A stretch of DNA of 64,000 bases from Brevibacterium sp. 239c (GTDB lineage: Bacteria > Actinomycetota > Actinomycetes > Actinomycetales > Brevibacteriaceae), in NCBI RefSeq assembly GCF_900169365.1, contig NZ_FXZH01000017.1, positions 1 through 64,000 of the forward strand. Direction: 5' to 3'. Position 1 is the first letter of the stretch, and each line of letters opens with the position of its first letter. Below, one piece after another: positions 35,224 to 44,412 of the stretch. Position numbers and translations under genes: made by a program. The notes beneath the pieces were generated by a model, which saw nothing but the letters and a program-made list of their open reading frames with translations, did no database searches and was not told where the DNA came from.

Positions 35224-35921
35224 TGCGCCGCAGCACCTTCGGAACCAGAACCTGCAGAGCCAGCGCCGGCAGTCCGCGCGTTGGGCACCGGCGTCGGGAC
35301 ACCTCGGCGACGGAGGACATCTGGAAAGGCCCGGTGGATGAGGAGGGCAACGGAGACCGCGAGGACGTTTTTGATGATGTCGCCTGGCCAGTACATGAGG
35401 TCCGCGACCGCTGCCACGCCCAGGGGCAGGTCGGCGTTGATCGACATCCCGAGGGTTCCCAGTGGGTGATTGAGAAGCAGACTCGACCCCAGCGCGCCGA
35501 GGAACAGTGCGATCCACAGCTTCGATCCGCGGAAGCGGCGAATGGCCCAGCGGGCGACGAAGCCGGTGGCTAAGGCGTAGAGCGTGAACGAGGTGATGTA
35601 GCCGGCGCTGGGTCCGGCGAGCACGCCGATGCCGCCGCTCATGCCGGAGAAGATCGGCAGACCCAGCAGCCCCAGGACGACGTAGAGCAGAACTGCGGCC
35701 CCGCCGCGCCAGGGGCCCAGCACCAGACCGCAGAGCGCGATGGCGAAGGTCTGCAGGGTGATCGGCACACCGGCGGGTCCCACCGGGATCGGCGGCATGA
35801 TCGCGAACGCCGCCAGCAGAGCGGCGAAGACCGCGATCAGTGCGATATCGCCGGCCCTGCCCGCCGAGTTCGTTCGCGGGCCCCTCGCCGAGGCGGGACT
35901 GTCGGTGTGCGCATGTGACAT
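35220..35921 (-). CDS. bioY: Biotin ECF transporter S component BioY
   Basis: Substrate-binding membrane protein for biotin (233 aa). The BioY core is evident: IPVGPAGVPITLQTFAIALCGLVLGPWRGG, GLPIFSGMSGGIGVLAGPSAGYI and a C-terminal helix. An Ala/Gly/Ser tail of about 20 residues is unusual. ATG 35921 has a GGAGAA site. Upstream are a 5' leader hairpin and a BioQ-type operator, indicating repression when biotin is sufficient. Confidence 0.95.
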   Translation of the reverse strand: MSHAHTDSPASARGPRTNSAGRAGDIALIAVFAALLAAFAIMPPIPVGPAGVPITLQTFAIALCGLVLGPWRGGAAVLLYVVLGLLGLPIFSGMSGGIGVLAGPSAGYITSFTLYALATGFVARWAIRRFRGSKLWIALFLGALGSSLLLNHPLGTLGMSINADLPLGVAAVADLMYWPGDIIKNVLAVSVALLIHRAFPDVLRRRGVPTPVPNARTAGAGSAGSGSEGAAAQ

Positions 35922-35940
35922 GAGTTCTCCGATGGTTAGG

Positions 35941-35967
35941 TGATGCCCGAGGCTCACTCGGGCATCA
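35941..35967 (-). promoter_or_regulatory. Hairpin in bioY 5' leader
   Basis: Perfect 11-bp stem, TGATGCCCGAG (35941-35951) / CTCGGGCATCA (35957-35967), with a 5-base loop. It lies between the predicted bioY promoter and the bioY start, and also downstream of guaA on the same strand. No T-run follows. It may be a guaA terminator, a leader element of bioY, or both. Confidence 0.5.
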
Positions 35968-35977
35968 CCCACCCTAG

Positions 35978-35992
35978 CTGAACACTGTTCAG
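35978..35992. promoter_or_regulatory. BioQ-type operator
   Basis: CTGAACACTGTTCAG is a perfect palindrome with a 3-base centre. It matches the TGAAC-N3-GTTAC-type motif known for the TetR repressor BioQ in actinobacteria. It lies just upstream of a -10 TAGGGT (35971-35976, minus strand), where bound repressor would block RNA polymerase. Confidence 0.75.
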
Positions 35993-36014
35993 GAATTGTG
36001 GTCGGGGACCAGGA

Positions 36015-37595
36015 TCATTCCCATTCGATGGTGCCCGGAGGCTTGGAGGTGACGTCGAGGACGACCCTGTTGATGTCGTCGACTTCGTTCGTGATGCGGT
36101 TCGAGATCACCGAGAGCACGTCGTAGGGAACGCGTGTCCAGTCAGCGGTCATCGCGTCCTCACTGGAGACTGGGCGCAGCACGACCGGATGGCCATAGGT
36201 GCGCCCGTCGCCCTGGACACCCACCGAGCGCACTTCGGCCAGAAGGACGACCGGGCACTGCCAGATCTCCCCGTCGAGGCCGGCCTTGGTCAGCTCTTCG
36301 CGGGCGATGGCGTCGGCGCGGCGCAGGATCGACAGACGATCCTCGGTGACCTCACCGATGATGCGGATTCCGAGTCCCGGACCGGGGAACGGCTGGCGGG
36401 AGACGATGGCATCGGGGACGCCGAGTTCACGGCCGATGGCGCGGACCTCGTCCTTGAACAGGGCGCGCAGGGGTTCGATGAGTTCGAAGGTGATGTCATC
36501 GGGCAGGCCGCCCACGTTGTGGTGGCTCTTGATGTTTGCAGTGCCCGAGCCGCCGCCTGATTCGACGACGTCGGGGTAGAGCGTGCCCTGGACGAGGAAC
36601 CCGATCTCTTCGCCCTCGTCCTTGGCCTCCAGTACGAGGTCGGCTGCGGCCTTCTCGAAGGTGCGGATGAATTCGCGGCCGATGATCTTGCGCTTGGTCT
36701 CCGGGTCGGTGACACCGGAGAGTGCGGACAGGAACTGCTCACGTGCGTCGATGGTGACCAGGCGGACGCCGATCGAATTCACGTAGTCGTTCTCAACCTG
36801 TTCGCGTTCGTTCTCACGCAGGAGTCCGTGATCGACGAAGACGCAGGTGAGCTGGTCACCGATGGCTTTGTGGACCAGTGCGGCGGCCACGGAGGAGTCA
36901 ACTCCTCCTGACAGGGCGCAGATGACCTTCTTCGAACCGGCGCGGGCGCGGATCAGTTCGATCTGCTCGTCGATGACCGAGGTGTTGGTCCAGTCGGCGC
37001 TGAGTCCGGCGACGTTGAAGAGGAAGTTCTCGAGGATCTGCTGTCCGTACTCGGAGTGGAGGACCTCGGGGTGCCACTGCACGCCGGCGAACTTGCGTGC
37101 GGCACACTCGAAGGCCGCGACCGGGGTGTCCGCGGTCGAGGCGAGGACATCGAAGTCAGCGGGCGCCTCGGCGACGGAGTCACCATGGGACATCCACACC
37201 TTGTAGCTGTTCGGCGTCTCGGCCAAGAGCGCACCGGTGCTGGCGACGGTGACTGGGGTCGAGCCGTACTCGCGTTTGTCGGTCTTGGCGACCGTTCCAC
37301 CCAGGGCCGTCGACATGAGCTGGAAGCCGTAGCAGATGCCCATGGTGGGCACGCCGAGGTCGAAGACTGCGGTGTCGAATCCGGGGGCGCTTTCATCGTT
37401 GACGCTCGACGGTCCACCCGAGAGCACGATGGCGACTGGATTCTTGGCTGCGAACTCCGCGGCCGGGGCGTCATGGGCGATGATCTCGGAATACAGTCCG
37501 GCCTCGCGGATCCGTCGGGCGATGAGCTGCGCGTACTGCGCACCGAAATCGACCACGAGGACAGGAGGCACCTGTGTGCTCTGGGTTTGCGTCAT
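36015..37595 (-). CDS. guaA: GMP synthase (glutamine-hydrolysing)
   Basis: Converts XMP to GMP (526 aa). The class I glutaminase has Cys88 in MGICYGFQ and a WHPE His-Glu pair. The ATP pyrophosphatase loop is [14 protein letters not shown] near residue 237; the C-terminal dimerisation domain ends [12 protein letters not shown] 37595 has TAGAAT six bases upstream and no ribosome site, a leaderless arrangement. The related guaB3 is three genes upstream. Confidence 0.98.
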   Translation of the reverse strand: MTQTQSTQVPPVLVVDFGAQYAQLIARRIREAGLYSEIIAHDAPAAEFAAKNPVAIVLSGGPSSVNDESAPGFDTAVFDLGVPTMGICYGFQLMSTALGGTVAKTDKREYGSTPVTVASTGALLAETPNSYKVWMSHGDSVAEAPADFDVLASTADTPVAAFECAARKFAGVQWHPEVLHSEYGQQILENFLFNVAGLSADWTNTSVIDEQIELIRARAGSKKVICALSGGVDSSVAAALVHKAIGDQLTCVFVDHGLLRENEREQVENDYVNSIGVRLVTIDAREQFLSALSGVTDPETKRKIIGREFIRTFEKAAADLVLEAKDEGEEIGFLVQGTLYPDVVESGGGSGTANIKSHHNVGGLPDDITFELIEPLRALFKDEVRAIGRELGVPDAIVSRQPFPGPGLGIRIIGEVTEDRLSILRRADAIAREELTKAGLDGEIWQCPVVLLAEVRSVGVQGDGRTYGHPVVLRPVSSEDAMTADWTRVPYDVLSVISNRITNEVDDINRVVLDVTSKPPGTIEWE

Positions 37596-37601
37596 GACCT
37601 A

Positions 37602-37607
37602 ATTCTA
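37602..37607 (-). promoter_or_regulatory. -10 box of leaderless guaA promoter
   Basis: TAGAAT on the minus strand, six bases (TAGGTC), then ATG 37595. Confidence 0.6.
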
Positions 37608-37639
37608 AACACCGGGCACCCAGTGCCCAACTACTGGCC

Positions 37640-38077
37640 TCAGCTCTTGGGAGCGACCACGACGGCCGCCGCCAATTCTGCTTCGACCTGACGGTGGATT
37701 CGACGCTCGAGGATGAACGACATCACCGGGACCACGCCGGCCAGAGCCAACACGATATAGCGGCCCAGGGTCCAGCGCATCTGCTGATTGAGCCAGAAAC
37801 AGCCGATGAGGTAGACCACGTAGCACCAGCCGTGGCAGATCGCGATCGCGGCTGCCAGGTTGAAGCCGCCGAAGTTCAGTGCCGTCGCGGAGTCAGCGGC
37901 GATGAGGTACTTGTAGACCATCTCGACGGTGAGGATGAGGAGCATCGTTCCGGTGATGATGGCCATCACACGATAGAACTTCAGGGCATTGCGCGCCGAG
38001 GTGAAGCGTTTGACGCTCCACACATTGCTGTCATCGAAGTCGGGGCGGGAATCCAGGGACTCGGGTTCTTGGCTCAC
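37640..38077 (-). CDS. DUF3817 membrane protein
   Basis: Small membrane protein of 145 aa with three to four predicted helices. RFTSARNALKFYRVMAIITGTMLLILTVEMVYKY and AICHGWCYVVYLIGCFWL match the DUF3817 family found beside guaA or guaB in actinobacteria. Function unknown. Its start overlaps the SURF1 stop by four bases (38074-38077). Confidence 0.88.
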   Translation of the reverse strand: MSQEPESLDSRPDFDDSNVWSVKRFTSARNALKFYRVMAIITGTMLLILTVEMVYKYLIAADSATALNFGGFNLAAAIAICHGWCYVVYLIGCFWLNQQMRWTLGRYIVLALAGVVPVMSFILERRIHRQVEAELAAAVVVAPKS

Positions 38078-39084
38078 GCTCGGTTTCCTCCGGTCGGGGT
38101 GGTGTTGGTCGAATTGGCGGTGGCATCGGTCGAATCGGCGGTGGCATCGGTCGAATCGGCGTTGCCGCCGGCAGCGGATCTGCCGCGGCGGGTGCGAGGT
38201 TTCTTCGCTCCATGCCTGTGGGCAGGAAGCCCGGTCAGTCCCGACATCACCTCGGGATCGATCTTGGACTGGCCTGCAGACTTCACGACAACATACTCGT
38301 CGCGGTTCACCGGATCCTGAGAATCGGAGTCATCATCAAGGCGGCGGCGCATGAAATCATCGCGCAGCAGCTGCCACCACATGTACAGGGCCATGCCTGC
38401 GAAGATCAGCCATTCGATCGCGTAGCCAGCGGACTGCATATCGAATCCACCTTCGTCCCGCGTCATCGTCGGCGGCACGAAGGACAGTCCGTCTGTCGCG
38501 ATGGAGGCTGCGTCACCGGTGGCTTCTTCGGGGATGAGGAACCCCGAATAGGTCAGCAGGTCGGGGAACATGTTGATCAGCTGCGCTGTGGAGACGCTGC
38601 GCACCTGCCCCTCGGGCAGTGAATTTCCGGGCATCGGACCCTCAACGGGACCGATCTGCGCCTTCATCTTGACTGGGCCCTCTGCCGCACGGGAGTCCAT
38701 GGCGGTCTTCTCATCGGTGGTGAAGCCGCGCAGAACCGGAATCGCGATGGTCTTGTCGTCGGCGTTGGCACCGGCCGAATCGCCGAGGCGGGCATCATCG
38801 GGTGCGAACATCGTCACCACCCAGAAGCCTTTGCCCCCATCAAGGACGCGTCCGGGGACGACGACCTGATCGTCCGGGAGCCAGTGTCCGGACAGGCTCA
38901 CCCGCTGATCGGCGAGGATGCCCGGCATGGGTGCTTGGGCCTCCATGACGTCGTTGAACGGTTCGATCTCCTCGACGTTCGCCGAATCGACAGCATCGTT
39001 CTTGTGCTGAGCCCGTTCAACCTGCCATGCCGAGAGTCCGACGAAGCAGGTGACCAGGATGAGCACGATCAGCAGGGACCCCAA
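38074..39084 (-). CDS. SURF1-family cytochrome oxidase assembly protein
   Basis: Membrane protein linked to heme insertion into aa3-type oxidase. It has an N-terminal helix (LLIVLILVTCFVGLSAWQVERAQ), a large outer loop with SLSGHWLPDDQVVVPGR and GFWVVTMF, and a second helix (YAIEWLIFAGMALYMWW). The TTG at 39084 gives 336 aa. In-frame residues upstream of it (FRLALTPKWLG) look like the family N-terminus, yet no ATG, GTG or TTG exists between there and the upstream in-frame stop near 39168. CTG 39114, just after the guaB3 stop, may be the true start. The tail has three 21-bp repeats (DSTDATA type, about 38107-38165). Confidence 0.85.
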   Translation of the reverse strand: MGSLLIVLILVTCFVGLSAWQVERAQHKNDAVDSANVEEIEPFNDVMEAQAPMPGILADQRVSLSGHWLPDDQVVVPGRVLDGGKGFWVVTMFAPDDARLGDSAGANADDKTIAIPVLRGFTTDEKTAMDSRAAEGPVKMKAQIGPVEGPMPGNSLPEGQVRSVSTAQLINMFPDLLTYSGFLIPEEATGDAASIATDGLSFVPPTMTRDEGGFDMQSAGYAIEWLIFAGMALYMWWQLLRDDFMRRRLDDDSDSQDPVNRDEYVVVKSAGQSKIDPEVMSGLTGLPAHRHGAKKPRTRRGRSAAGGNADSTDATADSTDATANSTNTTPTGGNRA

Positions 39085-39115
39085 CCATTTGGGGGTCAGC
39101 GCCAGGCGGAACAGA

Positions 39116-40249
39116 TCAAACCACCGATCCAGGCTGATAGGGCGAGACGGTGACGTCCACGCGCTGGAATTCCTTCAGGTCGACATAGCCGGTGGTCGCG
39201 AGTGCACGACGCAGGGCACCGGCGAGGTTGAGTTCGCCGATAGCGGTGCGTCCGGGGCCGAAGAGAACCTGCTCGAGACTGCCCACGGTTCCCAGCTCCA
39301 CGCGGTGTCCGCGGGGAAGTTCGGGGTGATGCGCCTCGGCGCCCCAATGCATTCCACGGCCAGGGGCCTCGGTCGACCTAGCCAGAGCAGTGCCGAGCAT
39401 GACGGCGTCGGCACCGACGCCGAAGGCCTTGACGATCTCACCGCTGCTGCCCAGTCCGCCATCGGCGATGACGTGGACATAGCGTCCGCCGGATTCGTCC
39501 ATGTAGTCACGCCGAGCAGCGTGGACATCGGCGATCGCGGTGGCCATCGGAGCGTGGAGACCCAGGGTCTTGCGTGTCGTTGCGGCCGGCCCCCCGCCGA
39601 AGCCGACGAGGACACCGGCAGCGCCGGTGCGCATGAGGTGCAGGGCCGCGGTATAGGTGGCGGCACCGCCGACGATGACGGGAACATCGAGTTCGTAGAT
39701 GAACTGTTTGAGGTTGAGCGGCTCCGTGTGCGAGGACACGTGCTCGGCGGAGACCGTGGTGCCGCGGATGACGAAGATGTCGACACCTGCGTCGATGACG
39801 GTCTTGTAGAACTGCTGAGTCCGCTGCGGGGTCAGGGCACCGGCGACGGTGACTCCTGCTTCCCGGATCTGTTCGAGGCGGGCCGTGATGAGTTCGGCCT
39901 GGATGGGTGCGGAGTAGAGTTCCTGCATCCGCGACGTCGCCATCTCAGCAGGCAGCTGAGCGATCTCGGCCAGCAGCGGAGTGGGGTCCTCGTAGCGGGT
40001 CCAGAGGCCTTCGAGGTCGAGGACGCCCAGGCCACCGTGCTTGCCCAGGGCGATCACGGTCTCCGGCGACATGGCGGAGTCCATGGGGGCTCCGATGAAT
40101 GGGAGGTCGAACTTGTAGGCGTCGATCTGCCAGTCCAGGGATACGTCTTCGGGATCTCTGGTGCGCCGAGCAGGGATGACGGCGATATCGTCGAGTGAAT
40201 AGCCGCGACGACCGCGCTTGCCTTTGCCGATTTCGATTTCAGAACTCAC
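39116..40249 (-). CDS. guaB3: GuaB3 family IMP dehydrogenase-related protein
   Basis: TIM-barrel protein of 377 aa of the IMPDH/GMPR family. It has VIADGGLGSSGEIVKAFGVGADAVMLG for phosphate binding and PFIGAPMDSAM near the N-terminus. The catalytic Cys loop of true IMPDH and the CBS domains are missing, which marks the actinobacterial GuaB3 group; its reaction is less well set than GuaB. GTG 40249 has TAGGCT six bases upstream (leaderless). It heads the unit guaB3-SURF1-DUF3817. Confidence 0.93.
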   Translation of the reverse strand: MSSEIEIGKGKRGRRGYSLDDIAVIPARRTRDPEDVSLDWQIDAYKFDLPFIGAPMDSAMSPETVIALGKHGGLGVLDLEGLWTRYEDPTPLLAEIAQLPAEMATSRMQELYSAPIQAELITARLEQIREAGVTVAGALTPQRTQQFYKTVIDAGVDIFVIRGTTVSAEHVSSHTEPLNLKQFIYELDVPVIVGGAATYTAALHLMRTGAAGVLVGFGGGPAATTRKTLGLHAPMATAIADVHAARRDYMDESGGRYVHVIADGGLGSSGEIVKAFGVGADAVMLGTALARSTEAPGRGMHWGAEAHHPELPRGHRVELGTVGSLEQVLFGPGRTAIGELNLAGALRRALATTGYVDLKEFQRVDVTVSPYQPGSVV

Positions 40250-40255
40250 CCGAAC

Positions 40256-40261
40256 AGCCTA
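40256..40261 (-). promoter_or_regulatory. -10 box of leaderless guaB3 promoter
   Basis: TAGGCT on the minus strand, six bases, then GTG 40249. Confidence 0.55.
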
Positions 40262-40355
40262 TCCCACCGCCCTGACGCCGGGGACTCAGCCCACTATGAG
40301 GAACGGTGAGTCTCCCTGGGCAGAACGGGTATCTCAGGGCGGGAAAAGCGGTATC

Positions 40356-41258
40356 TCAGCGTGCCAGGTAGTCGGCCACGACCGCCTCGGCGGCGGTGAC
40401 GAAGGAGCGCACGTGCGGCAGATGCGCCTCGCGCTCGCGCACATGCATGACGACGCGGCGCACGGGGGTGGGGTCGGTGAGGCCGACCGCGGTCAGACCC
40501 GGCCGCAGCTGGGCAGACGACAGGCGCGGCAAGACCGTAATCGCCAGATTCGAGGCGACGAGGGCGAGGGCAGCGAACTCGTCTTCCGAGGCGGCGAAGG
40601 TCCGGGGTTCGAACCCGGCGGCAGCGCAGGCGAGGTCGACGACCTTGCTCGTCGGCCCAGCCCACAGGTCATAGTCGACCCACCGCTCGTCTTCGAGATC
40701 TTTGAACGGGACGGAGTCGAGCCTCGCGAATCGATGCCGGTCCGAGACCACGACTCGGTAGTCATCGTCGAAGAGGACCGTGCGCGTCATTCCCGGCAAG
40801 TGGACCTCGTCGTCCTGGGGAACTTCGCTGCGGATCTCGATCGTGCAGTGGCTGCGGCGGACCTTGGCCGGTTCATTGAGTTGGATGTCGAAGCGCATGT
40901 CCGGGTGTTCCAGGGCCACCGACTCGATGATTCCCGGCAGCAGTCCGGCGTTGAATGAGGTGAACGCTGCGATGCGCATACGGGGTCGACTTACGGTGCG
41001 AAAACTCTCCACGAGGCTGTCGAGTCTGCTCAGGCCGGTGAAGACGTCGGCAGATTCCTCGGCCAGGCGCTTGCCCAGATCTGTGATCTCGATGCCGCGC
41101 CCTGACCTGCGGTAGAGGGGGACGCCGACGGATTTCTGCAGCGTCGTGATGTGCTGGCTGATGGTGGCCGGCGTGTAGTTGAGACTCCTGGCGGCGTCGA
41201 CGACGGAACCGGTGGCCACGACGGCCCGCCAGATGCGCAGTCGGTTGAGATCCCACAT
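40356..41258 (-). CDS. LysR family transcriptional regulator
   Basis: Regulator of 300 aa. The winged helix-turn-helix (about 1-60; VVDAARSLNYTPATISQHITTLQKSVGVPLYRRSGRG) is followed by a periplasmic-binding-like effector domain. It is divergent from the lysE-type exporter, the classical LysG/LysE arrangement in which an amino acid activates export. ATG 41258 has TAGTCT six bases upstream and no ribosome site. Confidence 0.92.
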   Translation of the reverse strand: MWDLNRLRIWRAVVATGSVVDAARSLNYTPATISQHITTLQKSVGVPLYRRSGRGIEITDLGKRLAEESADVFTGLSRLDSLVESFRTVSRPRMRIAAFTSFNAGLLPGIIESVALEHPDMRFDIQLNEPAKVRRSHCTIEIRSEVPQDDEVHLPGMTRTVLFDDDYRVVVSDRHRFARLDSVPFKDLEDERWVDYDLWAGPTSKVVDLACAAAGFEPRTFAASEDEFAALALVASNLAITVLPRLSSAQLRPGLTAVGLTDPTPVRRVVMHVREREAHLPHVRSFVTAAEAVVADYLAR

Positions 41259-41264
41259 GCGTTC

Positions 41265-41270
41265 AGACTA
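41265..41270 (-). promoter_or_regulatory. -10 box of leaderless lysR promoter
   Basis: TAGTCT on the minus strand, six bases (GAACGC), then ATG 41258. Confidence 0.55.
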
Positions 41271-41304
41271 GCCGATGATCGTTCGGTAGCGCCGAATGGT
41301 TGTT

Positions 41305-41318
41305 AGCAAATGATTGCT
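41305..41318. promoter_or_regulatory. Candidate LysR-type operator
   Basis: AGCAAATGATTGCT has inverted AGCAA/TTGCT arms within the lysR-lysE divergent region, in a locally AT-rich stretch. This is the place where LysR-type activators bind. Confidence 0.4.
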
Positions 41319-41484
41319 TTTCTCAATATGTTTATTCGGGGTGCTGTACGGCAGACTTGAGGCAGAGCTCGTCGTGCCCGGTACATCCCTGTCCGTGCGC
41401 ATTGCATCGGGCCGTCATCGTGCAGCGTCGCATTTGCCACTGAGACCAGGTCAACTGCCTGGTCTCCGTCCTTGAAGGAGCACC

Positions 41485-42255
41485 ATGACCGGAGCCGAGC
41501 TCATCACCATCGCCGGGGCCGCGACCGCTCTTGCCGTCACCCCCGGGCCCGAGACGATCCTCACGGTTCGCCTCTCGGCCCTGCGCCGCAAGGCCGGGCT
41601 GATCTATTCGCTCGGAACCGCCACCGGCATGACGATCTGGATGATCGCGGCCCTGACCGGAATCTCCGCCCTGCTCACAACTTTCCCTTCCGCACTCATC
41701 GTGCTCAAGGTCGTCGGCGGACTCTACCTGTGCTTCCTCGGCGCCCTGGCGGCTCGGCAGGCCCTGCGGATCCGCTCCGAACTGCGCGGGATGCCTCCGC
41801 GCGGCCAGGTCAGTGAGATCGCGGCAGCCACCGATGATCTCACCGAACTCGAAAGCGCTGAGCTTGAAGCCGCGCAGTCCGAGGCCGCCGAGGTGGGTGT
41901 CGGCTCCTCTGCCGACGCGAGCACCGAATCCGGTGCGAAGAAATCATGGGGACAGCTGCGGTCCGTCATCTCATATCGCCGAGGCCTGATCTCATCGTTG
42001 AGCAACCCGAAGGCGGGACTGTTCTTCCTCGCCGTCATGCCGACGCTGGTGCCCTCATCTGCGGCGGGAGCCGATTACCTGCTGCTGGTCTCGGTCGTGG
42101 TCGGGCTGATGCTGGCCTACCAGATCCTTCTCGCCTTCATGGCCGGTATGGCCGCGGCCGCCCTGCAGAGAAGAAGCACCGACTTCTACATCGAAGCCGT
42201 CTCCGCCGCCGTTCTCGTGATCATGGGCATCGCCGTCATCGCCATCCCGATGTAG
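41485..42255 (+). CDS. LysE/RhtB family amino-acid exporter
   Basis: Membrane exporter of 256 aa. The family start VTPGPETILTVRLSALRRKAGLIYSLGTATGM is clear, as are about six helices and SLSNPKAGLFFLAVMPTLVP. A hydrophilic acidic insertion (about residues 105-155, Glu/Ala/Ser-rich) makes the middle loop much longer than usual (the family is about 200-210 aa). AAGGAG precedes ATG 41485. Control by the divergent LysR is likely; the exported amino acid is unknown. Confidence 0.92.
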   Translation: MTGAELITIAGAATALAVTPGPETILTVRLSALRRKAGLIYSLGTATGMTIWMIAALTGISALLTTFPSALIVLKVVGGLYLCFLGALAARQALRIRSELRGMPPRGQVSEIAAATDDLTELESAELEAAQSEAAEVGVGSSADASTESGAKKSWGQLRSVISYRRGLISSLSNPKAGLFFLAVMPTLVPSSAAGADYLLLVSVVVGLMLAYQILLAFMAGMAAAALQRRSTDFYIEAVSAAVLVIMGIAVIAIPM

Positions 42256-42311
42256 TTCCAGCCGGCGGTCGGGGTGCCGACTGGGCACGCTGGCAACAGT
42301 CGCAGACAGAC

Positions 42312-42352
42312 AAAGGTGCGGGCCGGGGGGAAATTCCCCGACTCGCACCTTT
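42312..42352. terminator. Bidirectional terminator between lysE and channel gene
   Basis: AAAGGTGCG (42312-42320) pairs with CGCACCTTT (42344-42352), with further GGGG/CCCC pairing inside. It lies 56 bp after the lysE stop and 38 bp after the convergent channel gene. Confidence 0.75.
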
Positions 42353-42390
42353 CTCGTGTCATGCAATATGACCTGAACCTGACATGGCTC

Positions 42391-44052
42391 TCAGCTGGCA
42401 GGCGGTACGGGACCGCTGCCGTCTGGACCACCGAGTGGACCTGTGTCTTCGGGTCCACCGCGGCGACCGGTGTCGTCGGGACCGCCCAGTGGGGTGTCGC
42501 TCCCGGCACTGGCGCCGCCGTGGCCGACGGTTCCGGCTGAACCATGTCCTGCGGTTCCGGCTCCACCGTGTCCGGTGCTGCCGACTCCGCCGGTTCCGAT
42601 TCCGCTGTTTCCGGCACCGGTGGTGCTGGCGCCGCCGGCGTTGCCGCCAGCACTGTTGGCACTGCTGGCACTGGTGGCACTGCGGGCGTGACGGTCAGCT
42701 CCACCGTCATTGTCGACAGCGGCCTCGACATCGACCTTGTTGAGCATCTTGGCTGCGGCATCGCGACCACCCAGACCGAAGGCCAGGGCAGCGGCGGCGG
42801 CTCCGCCGATGACCACGGCACCGAAAGCCAGGTTGATGATCGAATCGGCCAGCCCCATGTAGCGCAGTCCCATCGCGATGAAGAGTGCAATGGCCGAGTA
42901 CCGCAGGACCTTGCTGGCGGCGGAGTTCGTGATGAACTTGCCGATCAGTGCTGCGATGAGGAAACCTGCGGCGATGATTGCGGCACCGAAGAGGACGCTG
43001 CCACCGAGGTCGAGGATCTCATTGAGGATGTTCGTGATCTCGGGGAACCCGAGCAGACGCGTCGCCATGATTGCGAAGAAGATCATGATCGCAACCTGCA
43101 CGATCTTGGTGATCACGCTTGAGGCGCTTGTGCCTTCGGGAACGATTCCGATGGACTCGACCGCACGATCCGTGCCGACTCCACGCAGAACTTCTTCGAG
43201 CAGGTTACCGAGGAACTTGGCAATGACCATGCCGATCGCCAGCAGGATGCCTGCCGCAATGATGAGCGGAATGGCGTTGAGGAAGATCTCCAGCATCTGC
43301 TGTGCCGGCTGCGAGATCGCCGCGATGCCCAACACCTGCAGTGCCGAGATCGAGACAACGATGATGATGACCCCGAAGACGAGGTTGCCGACTAGGGATG
43401 AGATCTTGGCGTTCGCCTCAGCGTTGGGATTACCGGCACCTGGGTGGCCCTGCTGCATCGGCTGACCCGGATGACCGGGCTGACCCTGGTAGCCCTGCTG
43501 ACCTGGCTGACCCTGCTGGCCTGGCTGACCCTGCTGGGGCTGGCCGTAGGCAGCCTGCTGTGCGTTGACGTTGTTCTGCTGCGGCGCGGCGCCGGCGGCA
43601 GTCTCGGTGACACCCGTGGCGCGATCGCCGAATGAACGGAACTTCGACGTCAGCTTGGTCAGATCCACGGCATTGAGTGCCGTCTGAACCAGCTGTTTGG
43701 CGATCTTGGCGAAGACGAAGCCGATGAAGAAGATGAAACCTGCACCGATGATGTTGGGCAGGAATCCGAAGATTCCGTCGAGCAGTCCCTGCAGAGGACT
43801 GAGGACCTGATCGAGGTTGAACAGCTGCAGCACAGCGATGAGACCGAGCAGCCAGATGATCAATCCGCCGATCTGACCGATCGACTTTCCGATCTGTCGA
43901 CCGTCGCTTCCGTCACGCTGCAGTGCCGGTATCTTCGTCACCAATTTCCCGATCGCCCATTTGACGATTGCAGCAAGTATCCATGTGACGATGAGTATAA
44001 GAATCGCCAGTCCCACTTTCGTGAGGACCGACCATATATCTGCGCTTTGCAT
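42391..44052 (-). CDS. CmpX-like mechanosensitive-channel-related membrane protein
   Basis: Membrane protein of 553 aa with conserved TM-helix repeats of the CmpX/mechanosensitive channel type: helices near 10-35, 60-85, 95-120, and a second group at about 225-420 (GVIIIVVSISALQVLGI, LIIAAGILLAIGMVIAKFLGNLLEEVL, GAVVIGGAAAAALAFGLGGRDAA). A Gln/Gly/Pro-rich linker (about 165-205) joins the groups, and a Gly/Thr/Ser-rich tail of about 110 residues ends it. The AAGGAG site is 9 bases from ATG 44052 but directly abuts ATG 44061, so 44052 is preferred. Confidence 0.8.
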   Translation of the reverse strand: MQSADIWSVLTKVGLAILILIVTWILAAIVKWAIGKLVTKIPALQRDGSDGRQIGKSIGQIGGLIIWLLGLIAVLQLFNLDQVLSPLQGLLDGIFGFLPNIIGAGFIFFIGFVFAKIAKQLVQTALNAVDLTKLTSKFRSFGDRATGVTETAAGAAPQQNNVNAQQAAYGQPQQGQPGQQGQPGQQGYQGQPGHPGQPMQQGHPGAGNPNAEANAKISSLVGNLVFGVIIIVVSISALQVLGIAAISQPAQQMLEIFLNAIPLIIAAGILLAIGMVIAKFLGNLLEEVLRGVGTDRAVESIGIVPEGTSASSVITKIVQVAIMIFFAIMATRLLGFPEITNILNEILDLGGSVLFGAAIIAAGFLIAALIGKFITNSAASKVLRYSAIALFIAMGLRYMGLADSIINLAFGAVVIGGAAAAALAFGLGGRDAAAKMLNKVDVEAAVDNDGGADRHARSATSASSANSAGGNAGGASTTGAGNSGIGTGGVGSTGHGGAGTAGHGSAGTVGHGGASAGSDTPLGGPDDTGRRGGPEDTGPLGGPDGSGPVPPAS

Positions 44053-44061
44053 TTCCGTCAT

Positions 44062-44412
44062 CTCCTTCGGCTACGGCGAACTAGCAGTCCCTTTTTTCGC
44101 GGTTGCTGATTTGGAGTCTATTCACAACGGACACTCAGAACAAGGGCTAGCGAAGAGACGACGTCGGATAATGGAACAAACGATGCTGTGCCCAGAATCC
44201 CGTCCACAGGCGTATTTCAGTAACTTAACAATTCCTATATATTCAGGTCACGTTTACGCATCGGATAGGGTGTGATGCTCGTTTTTTCATTTCTCCACGG
44301 CAAACACCGACGGTGTTATCCGATAGACGAATGTTGGGGAATTTCACGCTCGATAGTCGAACTCACCGGGCCGTGACAGCCAAGTTCGCAGACACGGTGG
44401 CGTCGAATTCGC
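44062..44412. other. Intergenic region, no gene seen
   Basis: About 350 bp between panC and the channel gene. It is locally AT-rich (44210-44300). A short stem AACACC/GGTGTT occurs at 44303-44317. I find no convincing gene, RNA or operator; the channel gene promoter should lie near its upper end. Confidence 0.5.

Noticed and set aside
40600..40622. tRNA T-arm-like word (GGTTCGAACCC)
   Set aside because: It lies inside the lysR reading frame (GFEPRTF) and no acceptor stem or anticodon arm can be built around it.
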